Positions 17,767-26,847 of a DNA stretch of 64,000 nucleotides are shown here, piece after piece. Location: assembly GCF_015482775.1 (NCBI RefSeq), contig NZ_CP058214.1, positions 992,001-1,056,000 on the forward strand, in the 5' to 3' direction. The notes beneath the pieces were generated by a model. The model saw only the letters and a list, made by a program, of their open reading frames with translations. It was not told where the DNA came from and did no database searches. A program made the translations under genes and the position numbers. Within the stretch, counting starts at the first letter, position 1. The number at the start of each line of letters is the position of its first letter. The stretch is from Kaustia mangrovi. Its GTDB lineage: Bacteria; Pseudomonadota; Alphaproteobacteria; Rhizobiales; Im1.

Positions 17767-19107
17767 TTACGCCGGTCCCGCCAAGGCCTCCATGAAGCGC
17801 ACCGGGGCCGCCTCCGGCCGGTCCACGATCTCGTCCTCCCACATCACCCGGCGGCCGCGCACGAAGGTGCCGGCAGGCCAACCCGTCACCGTGCGGCCGG
17901 CAAACGGCGTCCAGCCGCATTTGCTGGCGATCCAGTCGTCCGTGATCTCGCGGCGCCTCTTCAGGTCGACCACCGTGATATCGGCATCGTAGCCCATGGC
18001 AAGACGGCCCTTGCCGGCGATCTGATAGACGCGCTGGGGCCCATGGCAGACGAGATCGACCAGGCGTTCCAGGCTCAGCCGCCCGGCATTCACATGATCG
18101 AGCATGACCGGCAGGAGCGTCTGCACGCCCGGCATGCCCGACGGCGAGGACGGATAGGCCTTCCCCTTGTCGGAGAGGAGATGCGGCGCGTGGTCGGAGC
18201 CGATCGTGTCGAACAGCCCGTTCGCCAGCGCCCGCCAGAGCGCGTCCTGATGGGCACGCTCGCGGATCGGCGGGTTCATCTGTGCCCTGGTGCCGAGGCG
18301 CTCGTAGTCCTCCGGCCCGAATAGGGTGAGCTGCTGGGGCGTGACCTCCGCCGTTACCACGTCCTTGTGGGCGGCAAGGACCGGGATCTCCTGCTGCGTC
18401 GTCACATGGAGCACATGGACGCGCCGGCCGGTCTCGCGGGCAAGCGCGCAGAGGCGCTCGGTGCCGAGCCTGGCGGCTTCCGCATCGCGCCAGACATAAT
18501 GGCTCGACGGGTCGCCTTCGCGCACGTGGCCGGCACGCGCCTGGAGGCGATACTCGTCTTCGGCGTGAAACGCCGCGCGCCGCCGGATGACCGACAGGAT
18601 GCGCCGCACCCCCTCGTCGTCCTCCACGAGCAGGTCGCCGGTCGAGGCGCCCATGAACACCTTCACGCCCGCGCAGCCGGGCAGCATCTCCAGCTCGCCG
18701 AGCGCATTGGTGTTCTCGCGCGTCGCCCCGACATAGAAGGCGAAGTCGCAAAAGGCCTTGTCGCGCCCGCGGCGGACCTTGTCGGCGAGCGCGTCCTCGC
18801 TGGTCGTCGACGGTCTCGTGTTCGGCATCTCGAAGACCGCCGTCACGCCGCCGAGCACAGCCGCGCGGGTGCCCGATCCGAGATCCTCGCGATCCTCCGC
18901 CCCCGGCTCGCGCATATGCACATGGCTGTCGATCACGCCGGGCAACACATGGAGGCCGGTGCAGTCGACCACCTCGCCCGCCGCGGCTGCATCGAGCGCG
19001 CCGATGGCCGCGATCCGGCCGTCCGTCACGCCGACATCGCGCAGGCCCGTGCCATCCTGATTGACGACCGTGCCGCCCTTGAAGATCAGGTCATAAGTCT
19101 CAGCCAT
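17767..19107 (-). CDS. pyrC: Dihydroorotase
   Basis: Amidohydrolase that closes carbamoyl-aspartate to dihydroorotate in pyrimidine synthesis. 446 aa. Metal-site residues are present: His62 and His64 in DSHVHMREPG, Lys149 in GVKVFMGAS (probable carboxylated bridging lysine), histidines in RAAFHAEDEYR and VHVLHVTT, and the catalytic Asp in GSDHAPH. The closely related allantoinases share this layout. I prefer dihydroorotase because SPSGMPGVQTLLPVMLDHVN and CGWTPFAGRTVTGWPAGTFV match the alphaproteobacterial enzyme as I know it. It is divergent from ygfZ. No pyrB partner is in the window. Confidence 0.9.
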   Translation of the reverse strand: MAETYDLIFKGGTVVNQDGTGLRDVGVTDGRIAAIGALDAAAAGEVVDCTGLHVLPGVIDSHVHMREPGAEDREDLGSGTRAAVLGGVTAVFEMPNTRPSTTSEDALADKVRRGRDKAFCDFAFYVGATRENTNALGELEMLPGCAGVKVFMGASTGDLLVEDDEGVRRILSVIRRRAAFHAEDEYRLQARAGHVREGDPSSHYVWRDAEAARLGTERLCALARETGRRVHVLHVTTQQEIPVLAAHKDVVTAEVTPQQLTLFGPEDYERLGTRAQMNPPIRERAHQDALWRALANGLFDTIGSDHAPHLLSDKGKAYPSSPSGMPGVQTLLPVMLDHVNAGRLSLERLVDLVCHGPQRVYQIAGKGRLAMGYDADITVVDLKRRREITDDWIASKCGWTPFAGRTVTGWPAGTFVRGRRVMWEDEIVDRPEAAPVRFMEALAGPA

Positions 19108-19194
19108 GCGTTCGATCTCCTTGAAGCCCGCACCGGGCTTACGTAAATGTAGCCGTGAACGCAAGATCGCGGTTTCGCTCACCCAGGGGATCCC

Positions 19195-20102
19195 ATGGGC
19201 GCTTCTCATATCACCGAACTTCGCCGGCGCACGGCCGTCGCTCTCTCCGGGCCGGAGGCGCGCGCCTTCCTGCAGCGCATCCTGACGAGCGACATCGACG
19301 CGGTCTCCCAAGACCGCGCGGCCTACGCCGCTCTGCTGACGCCGCAGGGCAAGATCCTCTTCGACATGTTCGTCGCGCAGGCCGGCGACCGGTTCCTCGT
19401 GGATTGCGCGGCGAGCCAGAAGGACGAGCTCGTCAAGCGCCTGACCTTCTACAAGCTACGCGCGCAGGTCGATATCGAGGATATGGGCAGCGACCATGCC
19501 GTGGCGGCCATATGGGGCGACGACGCACAGCCCGACCCCGGCGCCGCGGCCGGCGAGCTCGGCCTGTATGCCTTCGCCGACCCCAGGACGCCCGAGGCCG
19601 GCCTCCGGGTCGTCGCGCCGCGCGCCTCGCTCGACCGGCTTGCCGGCCTCTTCGGCGCGGAGCCGGCCGACGAGTTGTCCTACGACCGCCACCGCATCGC
19701 GCTCGGTCTCGGCGACAGCGATGCCGATATCGGCTCGGGCCGCACCTTCCCCACGAGGCCAATCTGGACCAGTTCGGCGGGGTCGATTTCACCAAGGGCT
19801 GCTATGTCGGCCAGGAGGTCGTCTCGCGCATGCAGCATCGCGGCACGGCACGCAAGCGCATCCTGCCTGTGCGTTTCGACGGGGCACCGCCGGCGGAGGG
19901 CGCCGAAATCGTGGCGGACGGCAAGAGCCTCGGCACCATGCTGTCGGGCGTGGAGGGCATGGGGCTCGCGCTCCTGCGGCTCGACCGGATGGAGGTCGCC
20001 TTCGCGGACGGCGCAGCCCTGAGCGCGGACGGCAAGGCACTGGTTCCCATGCGCCCCGGATGGGCACGTTTCCCCGTTCCCGGCACCGGTGTCGACGCAT
20101 GA
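19195..20102 (+). pseudogene. ygfZ: Folate-binding YgfZ/GcvT-domain protein, interrupted by a single-base frameshift
   Basis: YgfZ is a tetrahydrofolate-dependent protein helping assembly of Fe-S enzymes. The first part (ELRRRTAVALSGPEARAFLQ to DADIGSGRTFP) is in the frame of ATG 19195. The rest (HEANLDQFGGVDFTKGCYVG onwards, with the diagnostic KGCYVGQE motif) is in another frame ending at 20102. The join falls at the CCCC run 19749-19752; adding one C restores RTFPHEANLDQ without a gap. Everything else looks intact, so this may be a sequencing error or a very recent mutation. The stop overlaps the tag start. Confidence 0.88.
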
Positions 20103-20716
20103 GCGCCGTACATTCGCTCATCACCCATGAGGACGGTCTCGCCCGCTGCGGCTGGCCGGGCACCGACCCGCTCTATGTCGCCTATCACGACGAGGAATGG
20201 GGGGTTCCGGAATGGGACGACCGGGCGCTCTTCGAGAAGCTGATCCTCGACGGGTTCCAGGCCGGGCTCTCCTGGATCACCATACTGCGCAAGCGCGACG
20301 CCTTCCGCGAGGCCTTCGACGGGTTCGAGCCGGAGCGCATCGTGCGCTATGACGCAGACAAGGTGGCCCGGCTCATGGAGGACAAGGGGATCGTGCGCAA
20401 TCGCGCCAAGATCGAGGCCACGGTCACCAATGCCCGTGTCTGGCTCGACATCCAGGAGCAGCAGGGCTTCTCGGCCTATCTGTGGGGCTTCGTCGATGGC
20501 GCCCCAATCCAGAACAGCTTCCGCACCCTCGGCGAGGTTCCGGCGGAGACGGCGGAGAGCCGCGCCATATCGAAGGACCTCAAGGCCCGCGGCTTCCGGT
20601 TCTGCGGGCCGACCATCGTCTATGCCTTCATGCAGGCGGTCGGCATGGTGAACGACCATCTCACCTCCTGCCACCGCCACGGACCCTGCGCCGCTCTCGC
20701 GCGCAAGGCCGGCTGA
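20099..20716 (+). CDS. tag: DNA-3-methyladenine glycosylase I
   Basis: Removes 3-methyladenine from alkylated DNA. 205 aa. The zinc-binding ends are conserved: RCGWPGTDPLYVAYHDEEWG near the N-terminus supplies a Cys and a His, and TSCHRHGPC near the C-terminus supplies the others. The base-pocket region LILDGFQAGLSWITILRKR and the helix-hairpin-helix area MEDKGIVRNRAKIEATVTNA are present. The start ATG overlaps the ygfZ stop as ATGA, so the two would be translationally coupled. The next gene starts 8 bases later. Confidence 0.95.
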   Translation: MSAVHSLITHEDGLARCGWPGTDPLYVAYHDEEWGVPEWDDRALFEKLILDGFQAGLSWITILRKRDAFREAFDGFEPERIVRYDADKVARLMEDKGIVRNRAKIEATVTNARVWLDIQEQQGFSAYLWGFVDGAPIQNSFRTLGEVPAETAESRAISKDLKARGFRFCGPTIVYAFMQAVGMVNDHLTSCHRHGPCAALARKAG

Positions 20717-20724
20717 CCGCCTCC

Positions 20725-21333
20725 ATGGCCCCGCGCAAGGACAAGCCGCCGCGTGCCTGGCAGCGCATGCTCTCCGGGCGCCGGCTCGACCTCCTGAACC
20801 CCTCGCCCCTCGACATAGAGATCGACGATATCGCCCACGGGCTCGCCCGGGTTGCCCGGTGGAACGGGCAGACGGACGGCCATCACGCCTTCTCCGTCGC
20901 CGAGCACTGCGTGCTCGTCACCGCGCTCGCCGCCCATTTCGACCCGAAGCTCGACCGGCGCTGGCGGCTGGCCGCGCTGCTTCATGACGCGCCGGAATAT
21001 GTCATCGGCGACATGATCAGCCCGTTCAAGGCCGCACTCGGCCTCGACTACAAGGCCTTCGAGCACCGGCTCCTGGCGGCAATCCATGTCCGCTTCGGCC
21101 TGCCCGCGGAGCTTCCTGACAAGGTAGCCACGCTCATCAAGCGTGCCGACCGGGCCTCCGCCTTCCTGGAGGCCACCCAGCTCGCCGGCTTCGGCGTGAA
21201 GGAGGCGGCGGAGTTCTTCGGTCGCCCGCGCGGCCTCACCGGCCCCGGATCGGACCGCTTCCGGGCTCTTGTCCCCTTGCCTCCCGACAAGGCCAAGGCG
21301 CAATATCTCAAGACGTTCCAGAAACTCCAGTGA
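20725..21333 (+). CDS. HD-domain phosphohydrolase (YfbR-like)
   Basis: 202 aa with the HD metal site: FSVAEHCVLV (His), LLHDAPEYVIGDM (His-Asp) and a later aspartate in LIKRADRASA. E. coli YfbR, a 5'-deoxynucleotidase, has this arrangement; the substrate here is inferred only by family. The start ATG 20725 lies 8 bases after the tag stop. The open frame extends further upstream, but that part overlaps tag and is not credible. It is co-directional with ygfZ, tag and the phosphatase gene downstream. Confidence 0.85.
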   Translation: MAPRKDKPPRAWQRMLSGRRLDLLNPSPLDIEIDDIAHGLARVARWNGQTDGHHAFSVAEHCVLVTALAAHFDPKLDRRWRLAALLHDAPEYVIGDMISPFKAALGLDYKAFEHRLLAAIHVRFGLPAELPDKVATLIKRADRASAFLEATQLAGFGVKEAAEFFGRPRGLTGPGSDRFRALVPLPPDKAKAQYLKTFQKLQ

Positions 21334-21349
21334 TCGCCCGCAGGACCCC

Positions 21350-21862
21350 ATGCCGAGACTGATCGTTTCCCCGCTGAGCGCCGTCGACGCGATTTCGCGC
21401 GAGCACCGGCCAAGCCATCTGGTGAGCCTGCTCGGGCCCGATTCGGACATGCAGCGTCCGGACGGCATCGCCCCGGAGAACCATCTCAGCCTCGTCTTCA
21501 ACGATATCTCGACGCCGATCGCCGACCTCATCGCGCCGACGGAGGCCCATGTCGACCGGCTCATCGCCTTCCTTACCGACTGGGATCGCGGACAGCCGAT
21601 GCTGATCCACTGCTGGGCGGGCATCAGCCGCTCGACCGCGGCGGCCTATATCGCGCTGTGCCTTCACCGCCCGGATGACGACGAGACGGAGCTCGCCCGC
21701 CTGCTGCGCCGGGCGTCGCCGACGGCGACGCCCAATCCGCTCATGGTGGCACTCGGCGACATCGCGCTCGACCGCGACGGCCGCATGGTCGATGCCATCG
21801 ACACGATCGGGCGCGGCGCGGAGGCCTGGGAAGGCAAGGTCTTCACACTGCCGCTCGCCTGA
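21350..21862 (+). CDS. Protein tyrosine phosphatase-like protein
   Basis: 170 aa with the cysteine phosphatase loop HCWAGISRST (C-x5-R-[ST]) near residue 85. This supplies the nucleophilic Cys and the phosphate-binding Arg. An aspartate upstream in NDISTPIADLI could be the general acid. It resembles the small dual-specificity-like phosphatases common in rhizobia, whose substrate is not known. The ATG at 21350 has only a weak AGGA upstream. It converges on the aminotransferase gene. Confidence 0.84.
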   Translation: MPRLIVSPLSAVDAISREHRPSHLVSLLGPDSDMQRPDGIAPENHLSLVFNDISTPIADLIAPTEAHVDRLIAFLTDWDRGQPMLIHCWAGISRSTAAAYIALCLHRPDDDETELARLLRRASPTATPNPLMVALGDIALDRDGRMVDAIDTIGRGAEAWEGKVFTLPLA

Positions 21863-21886
21863 GGGAGACAGCCCCTCAGGGCGGGT

Positions 21887-22729
21887 TTACACCGCCTCGC
21901 CGTGAGACCAAGCCCAGTAGAGTTCGCGGGCGCGCGCGGAGACGGGGCCCGGCTGGAGATCGCGCTCGTCGATCCGGGTGATCGGCATGACCTTGCCCCA
22001 ATTGCCGGTGGAGAACAGCTCGTCGGCCTCCTGCAGATCGCGATAGGTCAACGTGCGTTCGTGCACGGTCACGCCGATCCGGGTCAGCAGGTCGATCACC
22101 CGCTGGCGCGTGATACCGTTGAGGAAGGTCCCGTTGGGCACGGGTGTGTGGGCCTCGCCGTCGCGCACCATGAAGATGTTGGCCGTGGCGAGCTCGGCGA
22201 CATTGCCGAGCGGGTCGCACATCACGGCATTGTCGAAGCCGCGCCCGCGGGCGTCGCGCAGCGCGCGGCCGGAATTGGGATAGTGGCAGGCCGCCTTGGC
22301 CGAGGTCGGCGCCATTTCCGCACCCGGCCTGCGGAACGGCGACAGGCAGACGGAAAAGCCCGACGCGTCCGGCATGGGCGACTCGTAGATGCACAGGCAG
22401 AAGCGCGTCGTCTCCGGGTCGTTGTCGACGAAACCGCCATCCGCCCAGTACATGGGCCGGATATAGAGCGCTGAGTCCTTCGGGAACTTCGCCACGCCCT
22501 CCGTCGCGATCTCCACCAGCTCGCCCGGCGAATGGAGGGTCTTGAGCCCCATCGCCCCGACCGATCTGACCATGCGTCCGCAATGGCGGTCGAGATCGGG
22601 GGTCACCCCCTCGAAGGCGCGCGCGCCGTCGAACACGGTGGAGGCCAGCCAGGAGGCATGGGTCATTGGCCCCATCAGCATGGGATTGCCCTCGACCCAT
22701 TTGCCGTCGACGAATGTCCACACTTGCAT
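21887..22729 (-). CDS. ilvE: Branched-chain amino acid aminotransferase (class IV PLP)
   Basis: PLP enzyme of fold type IV that interconverts Leu, Ile and Val with their 2-oxo acids. 280 aa. The Schiff-base lysine is Lys145 in PTSAKAACHYPNSGRAL. VMCDPLGNVAELATANIFMV and FLNGITRQRVIDLL, the phosphate-binding parts, follow in family order. The start ATG 22729 is preceded by GGGAGG. D-amino-acid transaminases and aminodeoxychorismate lyases share the fold, so the exact substrate is a family inference. Confidence 0.88.
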   Translation of the reverse strand: MQVWTFVDGKWVEGNPMLMGPMTHASWLASTVFDGARAFEGVTPDLDRHCGRMVRSVGAMGLKTLHSPGELVEIATEGVAKFPKDSALYIRPMYWADGGFVDNDPETTRFCLCIYESPMPDASGFSVCLSPFRRPGAEMAPTSAKAACHYPNSGRALRDARGRGFDNAVMCDPLGNVAELATANIFMVRDGEAHTPVPNGTFLNGITRQRVIDLLTRIGVTVHERTLTYRDLQEADELFSTGNWGKVMPITRIDERDLQPGPVSARARELYWAWSHGEAV

Positions 22730-22910
22730 GATGTTCAACCTCCCGGCATGTGACCAAATCCGGCAGGCTGCCCCGGCCATGGGGGCTGATTCCGTCGGAC
22801 CGTGAGACCGACTCTAATCAGGCCGCAGAAGACTGTCCATCAATGCGGATTGGCCACCGGACGGTCAGGTCCGATGGCGGCCTCTTCGCACGGACACCGG
22901 CAGCGAAGCC

Positions 22911-23783
22911 TTATGAGTCGTTGTAGAAGATGTGCCGGCCGATCTTGACCACCCGCTTCATGAAGCGGGCCCAGCGCGGCTGGACGTAATCGGCATGATA
23001 GTTCAGCACGCCGTCCATATTGGCGACGGAAAGCTGTCCGTCGAGCGCCTCGCTGGCCAGCGCGCGCGCCTTGGTCCAGGCCGGTCCGGCCTTCGGGCGG
23101 TCGGGCTTGCCGTCGCAGGCAAAGGAGAACTGGCAGGCGTTGAGCTTGTCCTGGTTCTGGAAGACCACCCCGCACACGGTGCTCGGATATTCCGGATCCT
23201 TGACCCGGTTCATGATCACCTTGGCGACGGCCTTCTGACCGAGTTCCGATTCCGAACGCGCCTCGAAATAGATGGCCCGCGCGAGACAGCTTTCCTCCGC
23301 GGCGCGGCGCTTACGCGCGGCGATCACCTGCTTGCGCGTCTCCTGCCCGCGCTCGAACATGTCGTCGAGCTTGGCCACCGCCGGGGAATAGATCACGGAC
23401 TCGCCGGCTTCCAGCCGCGATTCGGCGGATGGCAGGCTGACCATCGTGGTGCGCAGATCGGCCCTGAACTGCTCGATGACCGCCTGCTCGGCGATCATCG
23501 GCACGTCACGGGTTGTCTCGAGGGGATCGGAGGAATGAAGGAGGGAGGCTTTGCGGATGATCGTGGTCGGCTGCTCGACGACCTCGGACCATTCCGATCC
23601 CGGTGCACCGCGCGCCGAGGCGTTCTGCCCGAGATAGTGTCCGATAAAGGCGACGCCGCCGATGAGTGTGATGCCGGCGAGGATATAGGGCACGATTCGC
23701 GTCGCCTGCCCCTTGCCAGGTTCAGGTTCGGCTACCCCGTAAAACTCGTCTGCGCCTTCCTGGTCGCGCCAGAAGCCAGTCAC
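22911..23783 (-). CDS. Cell wall hydrolase, SleB family, membrane anchored
   Basis: 290 aa. A hydrophobic segment (VPYILAGITLIGGVAFIGHY) near residue 40 anchors the protein. The C-terminal hydrolase-2 domain has ARAIYFEARSESELGQKAVA with the probable catalytic Glu, then VIMNRVKDPEYPSTVCGVVF, CQFSFACDGKP and LNYHADYVQPRWA. SleB-type enzymes cut peptidoglycan glycan strands. GTG 23783 is chosen because GGGGGAG lies 6 bases upstream; ATG 23918 and ATG 23843 in the same frame lack such a site. A probable CtrA-like box and promoter lie just upstream. Confidence 0.84.
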   Translation of the reverse strand: MTGFWRDQEGADEFYGVAEPEPGKGQATRIVPYILAGITLIGGVAFIGHYLGQNASARGAPGSEWSEVVEQPTTIIRKASLLHSSDPLETTRDVPMIAEQAVIEQFRADLRTTMVSLPSAESRLEAGESVIYSPAVAKLDDMFERGQETRKQVIAARKRRAAEESCLARAIYFEARSESELGQKAVAKVIMNRVKDPEYPSTVCGVVFQNQDKLNACQFSFACDGKPDRPKAGPAWTKARALASEALDGQLSVANMDGVLNYHADYVQPRWARFMKRVVKIGRHIFYNDS

Positions 23784-23858
23784 GCGAACTCCCCCGCTCC
23801 GACCGATTTCCCTCAAGCCACCGGACCCCGATGGCTTACCGATCATGTCCTGAAGCCG

Positions 23859-23889
23859 TTTAGCATAGGTTAACCATAGCCGCAACCAA
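23859..23889 (-). promoter_or_regulatory. Candidate promoter with overlapping CtrA-like box for the SleB-type gene
   Basis: On the minus strand, TTGGTT (23889-23884) and TATGCT (23867-23862) are 16 bases apart and resemble a sigma-70 promoter. Read on the plus strand, 23859-23877 is TTTAGCATAGGTTAACCAT, one mismatch from the CtrA pattern TTAA-N7-TTAACCAT. The box overlaps the -10 element, an arrangement seen in CtrA-controlled promoters. This is inferred from sequence only. Confidence 0.45.
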
Positions 23890-23945
23890 ACCGCCAGCCC
23901 TATTTTTTCAATTGCCACAGCAAGTTGGTGGGGTGGTTAATGCAC

Positions 23946-23979
23946 GAAAATGCGGGCGGCACGCAGCATCCGCCCGCAT
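23946..23979 (-). terminator. Rho-independent terminator after ppdK
   Basis: On the minus strand, downstream of the ppdK stop, a perfect 10-base stem ATGCGGGCGG / CCGCCCGCAT (plus-strand arms 23950-23959 and 23970-23979) closes a 10-base loop and is followed by TTTTCG. This is a good intrinsic terminator separating ppdK from the SleB-type gene. Confidence 0.8.
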
Positions 23980-24026
23980 CGGGAAGGCTATGGAGAGCAT
24001 ATGTCGCGCGCCGCCTGGCGCGCGGG

Positions 24027-26708
24027 CTACAGCTTGCCGGCGGCGACGGCCTGGGCCGCGGCCAGCCGCGCGATCGGAACGCGGAAGGGCGAGCAGGACA
24101 CATAGTCGAGCCCGATCTCCTCGCAGAACCGGATCGAAGCCGGATCGCCGCCATGCTCACCGCAAATGCCGAGCTTGATGTCGGCACGCTGGGCGCGCCC
24201 GCGCTCCGCGGCGATCTGCACCAGCTCGCCGACCCCCTCGCGGTCGATGGAGACGAAGGGATCGGTCTCCAGGATGCCCTTCGCGGTGTAGTCCGACAGG
24301 AACCGTGCGGAATCGTCGCGGCTGATGCCGAAGGTCGTCTGCGTGAGATCGTTGGTGCCGAAGGAGAAGAACTCCGCGGTCTCCGCGATATCGCCGGCGC
24401 GCAGGCAGGCCCGCGGCAGCTCGATCATGGTGCCGATCAGATAGGTCAGCGCCTTGCCGGTCTCCGCCTGCACCCGCTCGGCGACCTGAACGATGCGCTC
24501 CTTCGTCATGTCGAGCTCGGCGCGCGTGGCGACCAGCGGCACCATGACCTCGGGCGTCACGGGGCTGCCCGTGCGCTCCGCCGCCTCGATGGCCGCCTCG
24601 AAGATGGCGCGCGCCTGCATCTCCGCGATCTCCGGATAGGTGATGGCGAGCCGCACGCCGCGATGGCCGAGCATGGGATTGAACTCCTTCAGCTCGCCGA
24701 CACGCGCCCTCAGCACCTCCGGATCCGCTCCGAGGCCCTTCGCAACCTGCGCGATCTCCTCGTCGGAGTGCGGCAGGAACTCGTGCAGCGGCGGGTCGAG
24801 CAGGCGGATGGTGACCGGCAGCCCGCCCATGATCTCGAACAGCTCCACGAAATCGGCGCGCTGCATGGGCAGGATCTTCTGCAGCGCCTCGCGGCGCCCC
24901 GCCTCCGTGTCGGCGAGAATCATCTCGCGCACCGAGACAATGCGGTCTTCGTCGAAGAACATATGCTCGGTTCGGCACAGCCCGATGCCTTCCGCGCCGA
25001 ACTCGCGTGCGGTGCGGGCATCCGTCGGGGTCTCAGCATTGGCGCGCACCTTCAGCCGGCGCACCTCGTCGGCCCAGCCCATGAGCTTGGCGAAGTCGCC
25101 GGAGAGCTCCGGCTTGATGGTGGGAACCGCGCCCCTCATCACCTGGCCGGTCGAGCCGTCGATGGTGACGATGTCGCCCTTCCGCAGCGTCGTGCCGGCC
25201 GCGACGAGCTCCTCCTTCGCATAATCCACGCGCACGCCGCCCGCGCCCGAGACGCAGGGCTTGCCCATGCCGCGCGCGACGACGGCGGCATGGCTCGTCA
25301 TCCCGCCGCGCGTGGTGAGAATGCCTTCCGCGGCGTGCATGCCGTGAATGTCCTCCGGGCTCGTCTCCACGCGCACCAGAAGCACCTTGCGGCCGAGCGA
25401 GCGCAGATGCTCCGCCTCGTCGGAATCGAACACGATCTCGCCGCTCGCCGCCCCCGGAGAGGCCGGCAGGCCCGTCGCGAGAACCTCGCGGTCCGCCTCG
25501 GGATCGAGCGTCGGGTGGAGAAGCTGGTCGAGGGAGGACGGCTTGATGCGGCCAAGCGCCACCTCCTTGGAGATCAGACCTTCATCGACCATGTCGACGG
25601 CGATCTTGAGGGCGGCGCGCGTCGTGCGCTTTCCAGACCGCGTCTGCAGCATCCAGAGCTTGCCCTCCTGGATGGTGAATTCGAGGTCCTGCATGTCCCG
25701 GTAATGGGCCTCCAGGCGCTCATAGATCGCGGTGAGCTCCTTGAAGGGCCCGGGCATGACGGCCTCGAGCGAGGGCATCTCGGATTTCGAGTCGATCCGC
25801 GCCGCCTCCGTGATGCTTTGCGGCGTGCGGATGCCGGCCACCACGTCCTCGCCCTGCGCATTGACCAGGAACTCGCCATAGAGCTCCTTCTCGCCGGTCG
25901 AGGGGTTGCGGGTGAAGGCCACGCCCGTGGCGCTGGTGTCGCCCATATTGCCGAACACCATGGCCTGCACATTGACGGCCGTGCCCCAGTGGTCGGGAAT
26001 GTCGTGCAGGGTGCGGTAGGTCACCGCGCGCGGGTTCTGCCAGGAGCCGAACACCGCCCCGATGGCGCCCCAGAGCTGCTCGTGCACATCCTGCGGGAAG
26101 GGCTGGTCCTGCTCCTCCGCGACGATGGCCTTGTAGCTCTCGATGACGGTCTGCCAGTCCTCGGCGCCGAGCTCGGTGTCGAGCGTGAAGCCGTTGCGCT
26201 CCTTGTAGGTCTCCAGCGCCTCCTCGAACAGCCCATGGTCGACGCCGAGCACCACGTCGGAATACATCTGGATGAAGCGGCGATAGGAATCGAAGGCGAA
26301 ACGGCGGTCGCCGGCCTTGCTGGCGAGCCCCTCGACCGTCTCGTCGTTGAGGCCCAGATTGAGCACCGTGTCCATCATGCCCGGCATGGAGGCCGGCGCA
26401 CCGGAGCGCACCGAGACGAGCAGCGGATGCGCGGGGTCGCCGAAACGGGCGCCGACCTGCTCGCCGACCGCCTCGAGCGCGCCCGTCACCTCCCGGTCCA
26501 GCCCGTCCGGATAGGTCCGGCCGTTGCGGTCGTAGAAGTTGCAGACATCCGTCGTGATGGTGAACCCGGGCGGCACCGGCAGGCCGAGATTGCACATCTC
26601 CGCGAGGTTCGCGCCCTTGCCGCCGAGCAGCTCGCGCATATCCGCCGTGCCGTCGGCGGCCCCGTCGCCGAACCGGTAAACCCACTTACGCGTGGTCGTC
26701 GCCGTCAT
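24027..26708 (-). CDS. ppdK: Pyruvate, phosphate dikinase
   Basis: Interconverts pyruvate, ATP and phosphate with phosphoenolpyruvate, AMP and pyrophosphate. 893 aa, normal length. An N-terminal ATP-grasp region (YRFGDGAADG, LGGKGANLAEMCNLGLPVPP) is followed by the swivelling phosphohistidine domain (GGMTSHAAVVARGMGKPCVS with the carrier His). A C-terminal PEP-binding TIM barrel ends in LGICGEHGGDP with the catalytic Cys. The gene is flanked by its own terminator on one side and 139 bases from glyS on the other; placement beside glyQ-glyS is common in rhizobia. Confidence 0.97.
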   Translation of the reverse strand: MTATTTRKWVYRFGDGAADGTADMRELLGGKGANLAEMCNLGLPVPPGFTITTDVCNFYDRNGRTYPDGLDREVTGALEAVGEQVGARFGDPAHPLLVSVRSGAPASMPGMMDTVLNLGLNDETVEGLASKAGDRRFAFDSYRRFIQMYSDVVLGVDHGLFEEALETYKERNGFTLDTELGAEDWQTVIESYKAIVAEEQDQPFPQDVHEQLWGAIGAVFGSWQNPRAVTYRTLHDIPDHWGTAVNVQAMVFGNMGDTSATGVAFTRNPSTGEKELYGEFLVNAQGEDVVAGIRTPQSITEAARIDSKSEMPSLEAVMPGPFKELTAIYERLEAHYRDMQDLEFTIQEGKLWMLQTRSGKRTTRAALKIAVDMVDEGLISKEVALGRIKPSSLDQLLHPTLDPEADREVLATGLPASPGAASGEIVFDSDEAEHLRSLGRKVLLVRVETSPEDIHGMHAAEGILTTRGGMTSHAAVVARGMGKPCVSGAGGVRVDYAKEELVAAGTTLRKGDIVTIDGSTGQVMRGAVPTIKPELSGDFAKLMGWADEVRRLKVRANAETPTDARTAREFGAEGIGLCRTEHMFFDEDRIVSVREMILADTEAGRREALQKILPMQRADFVELFEIMGGLPVTIRLLDPPLHEFLPHSDEEIAQVAKGLGADPEVLRARVGELKEFNPMLGHRGVRLAITYPEIAEMQARAIFEAAIEAAERTGSPVTPEVMVPLVATRAELDMTKERIVQVAERVQAETGKALTYLIGTMIELPRACLRAGDIAETAEFFSFGTNDLTQTTFGISRDDSARFLSDYTAKGILETDPFVSIDREGVGELVQIAAERGRAQRADIKLGICGEHGGDPASIRFCEEIGLDYVSCSPFRVPIARLAAAQAVAAGKL

Positions 26709-26847
26709 TGCAAATCCCTCTTCACCACGTTCACAGCGCCGGCGCCGCCGGCCGGACAGCCCCTGCGAGACTCCACATGCACCGAGCGCAATCCAGGATC
26801 ATGCTGCACCGCAATATGGCAAGAGCGGGACAATCGCGCCCAAAGGA

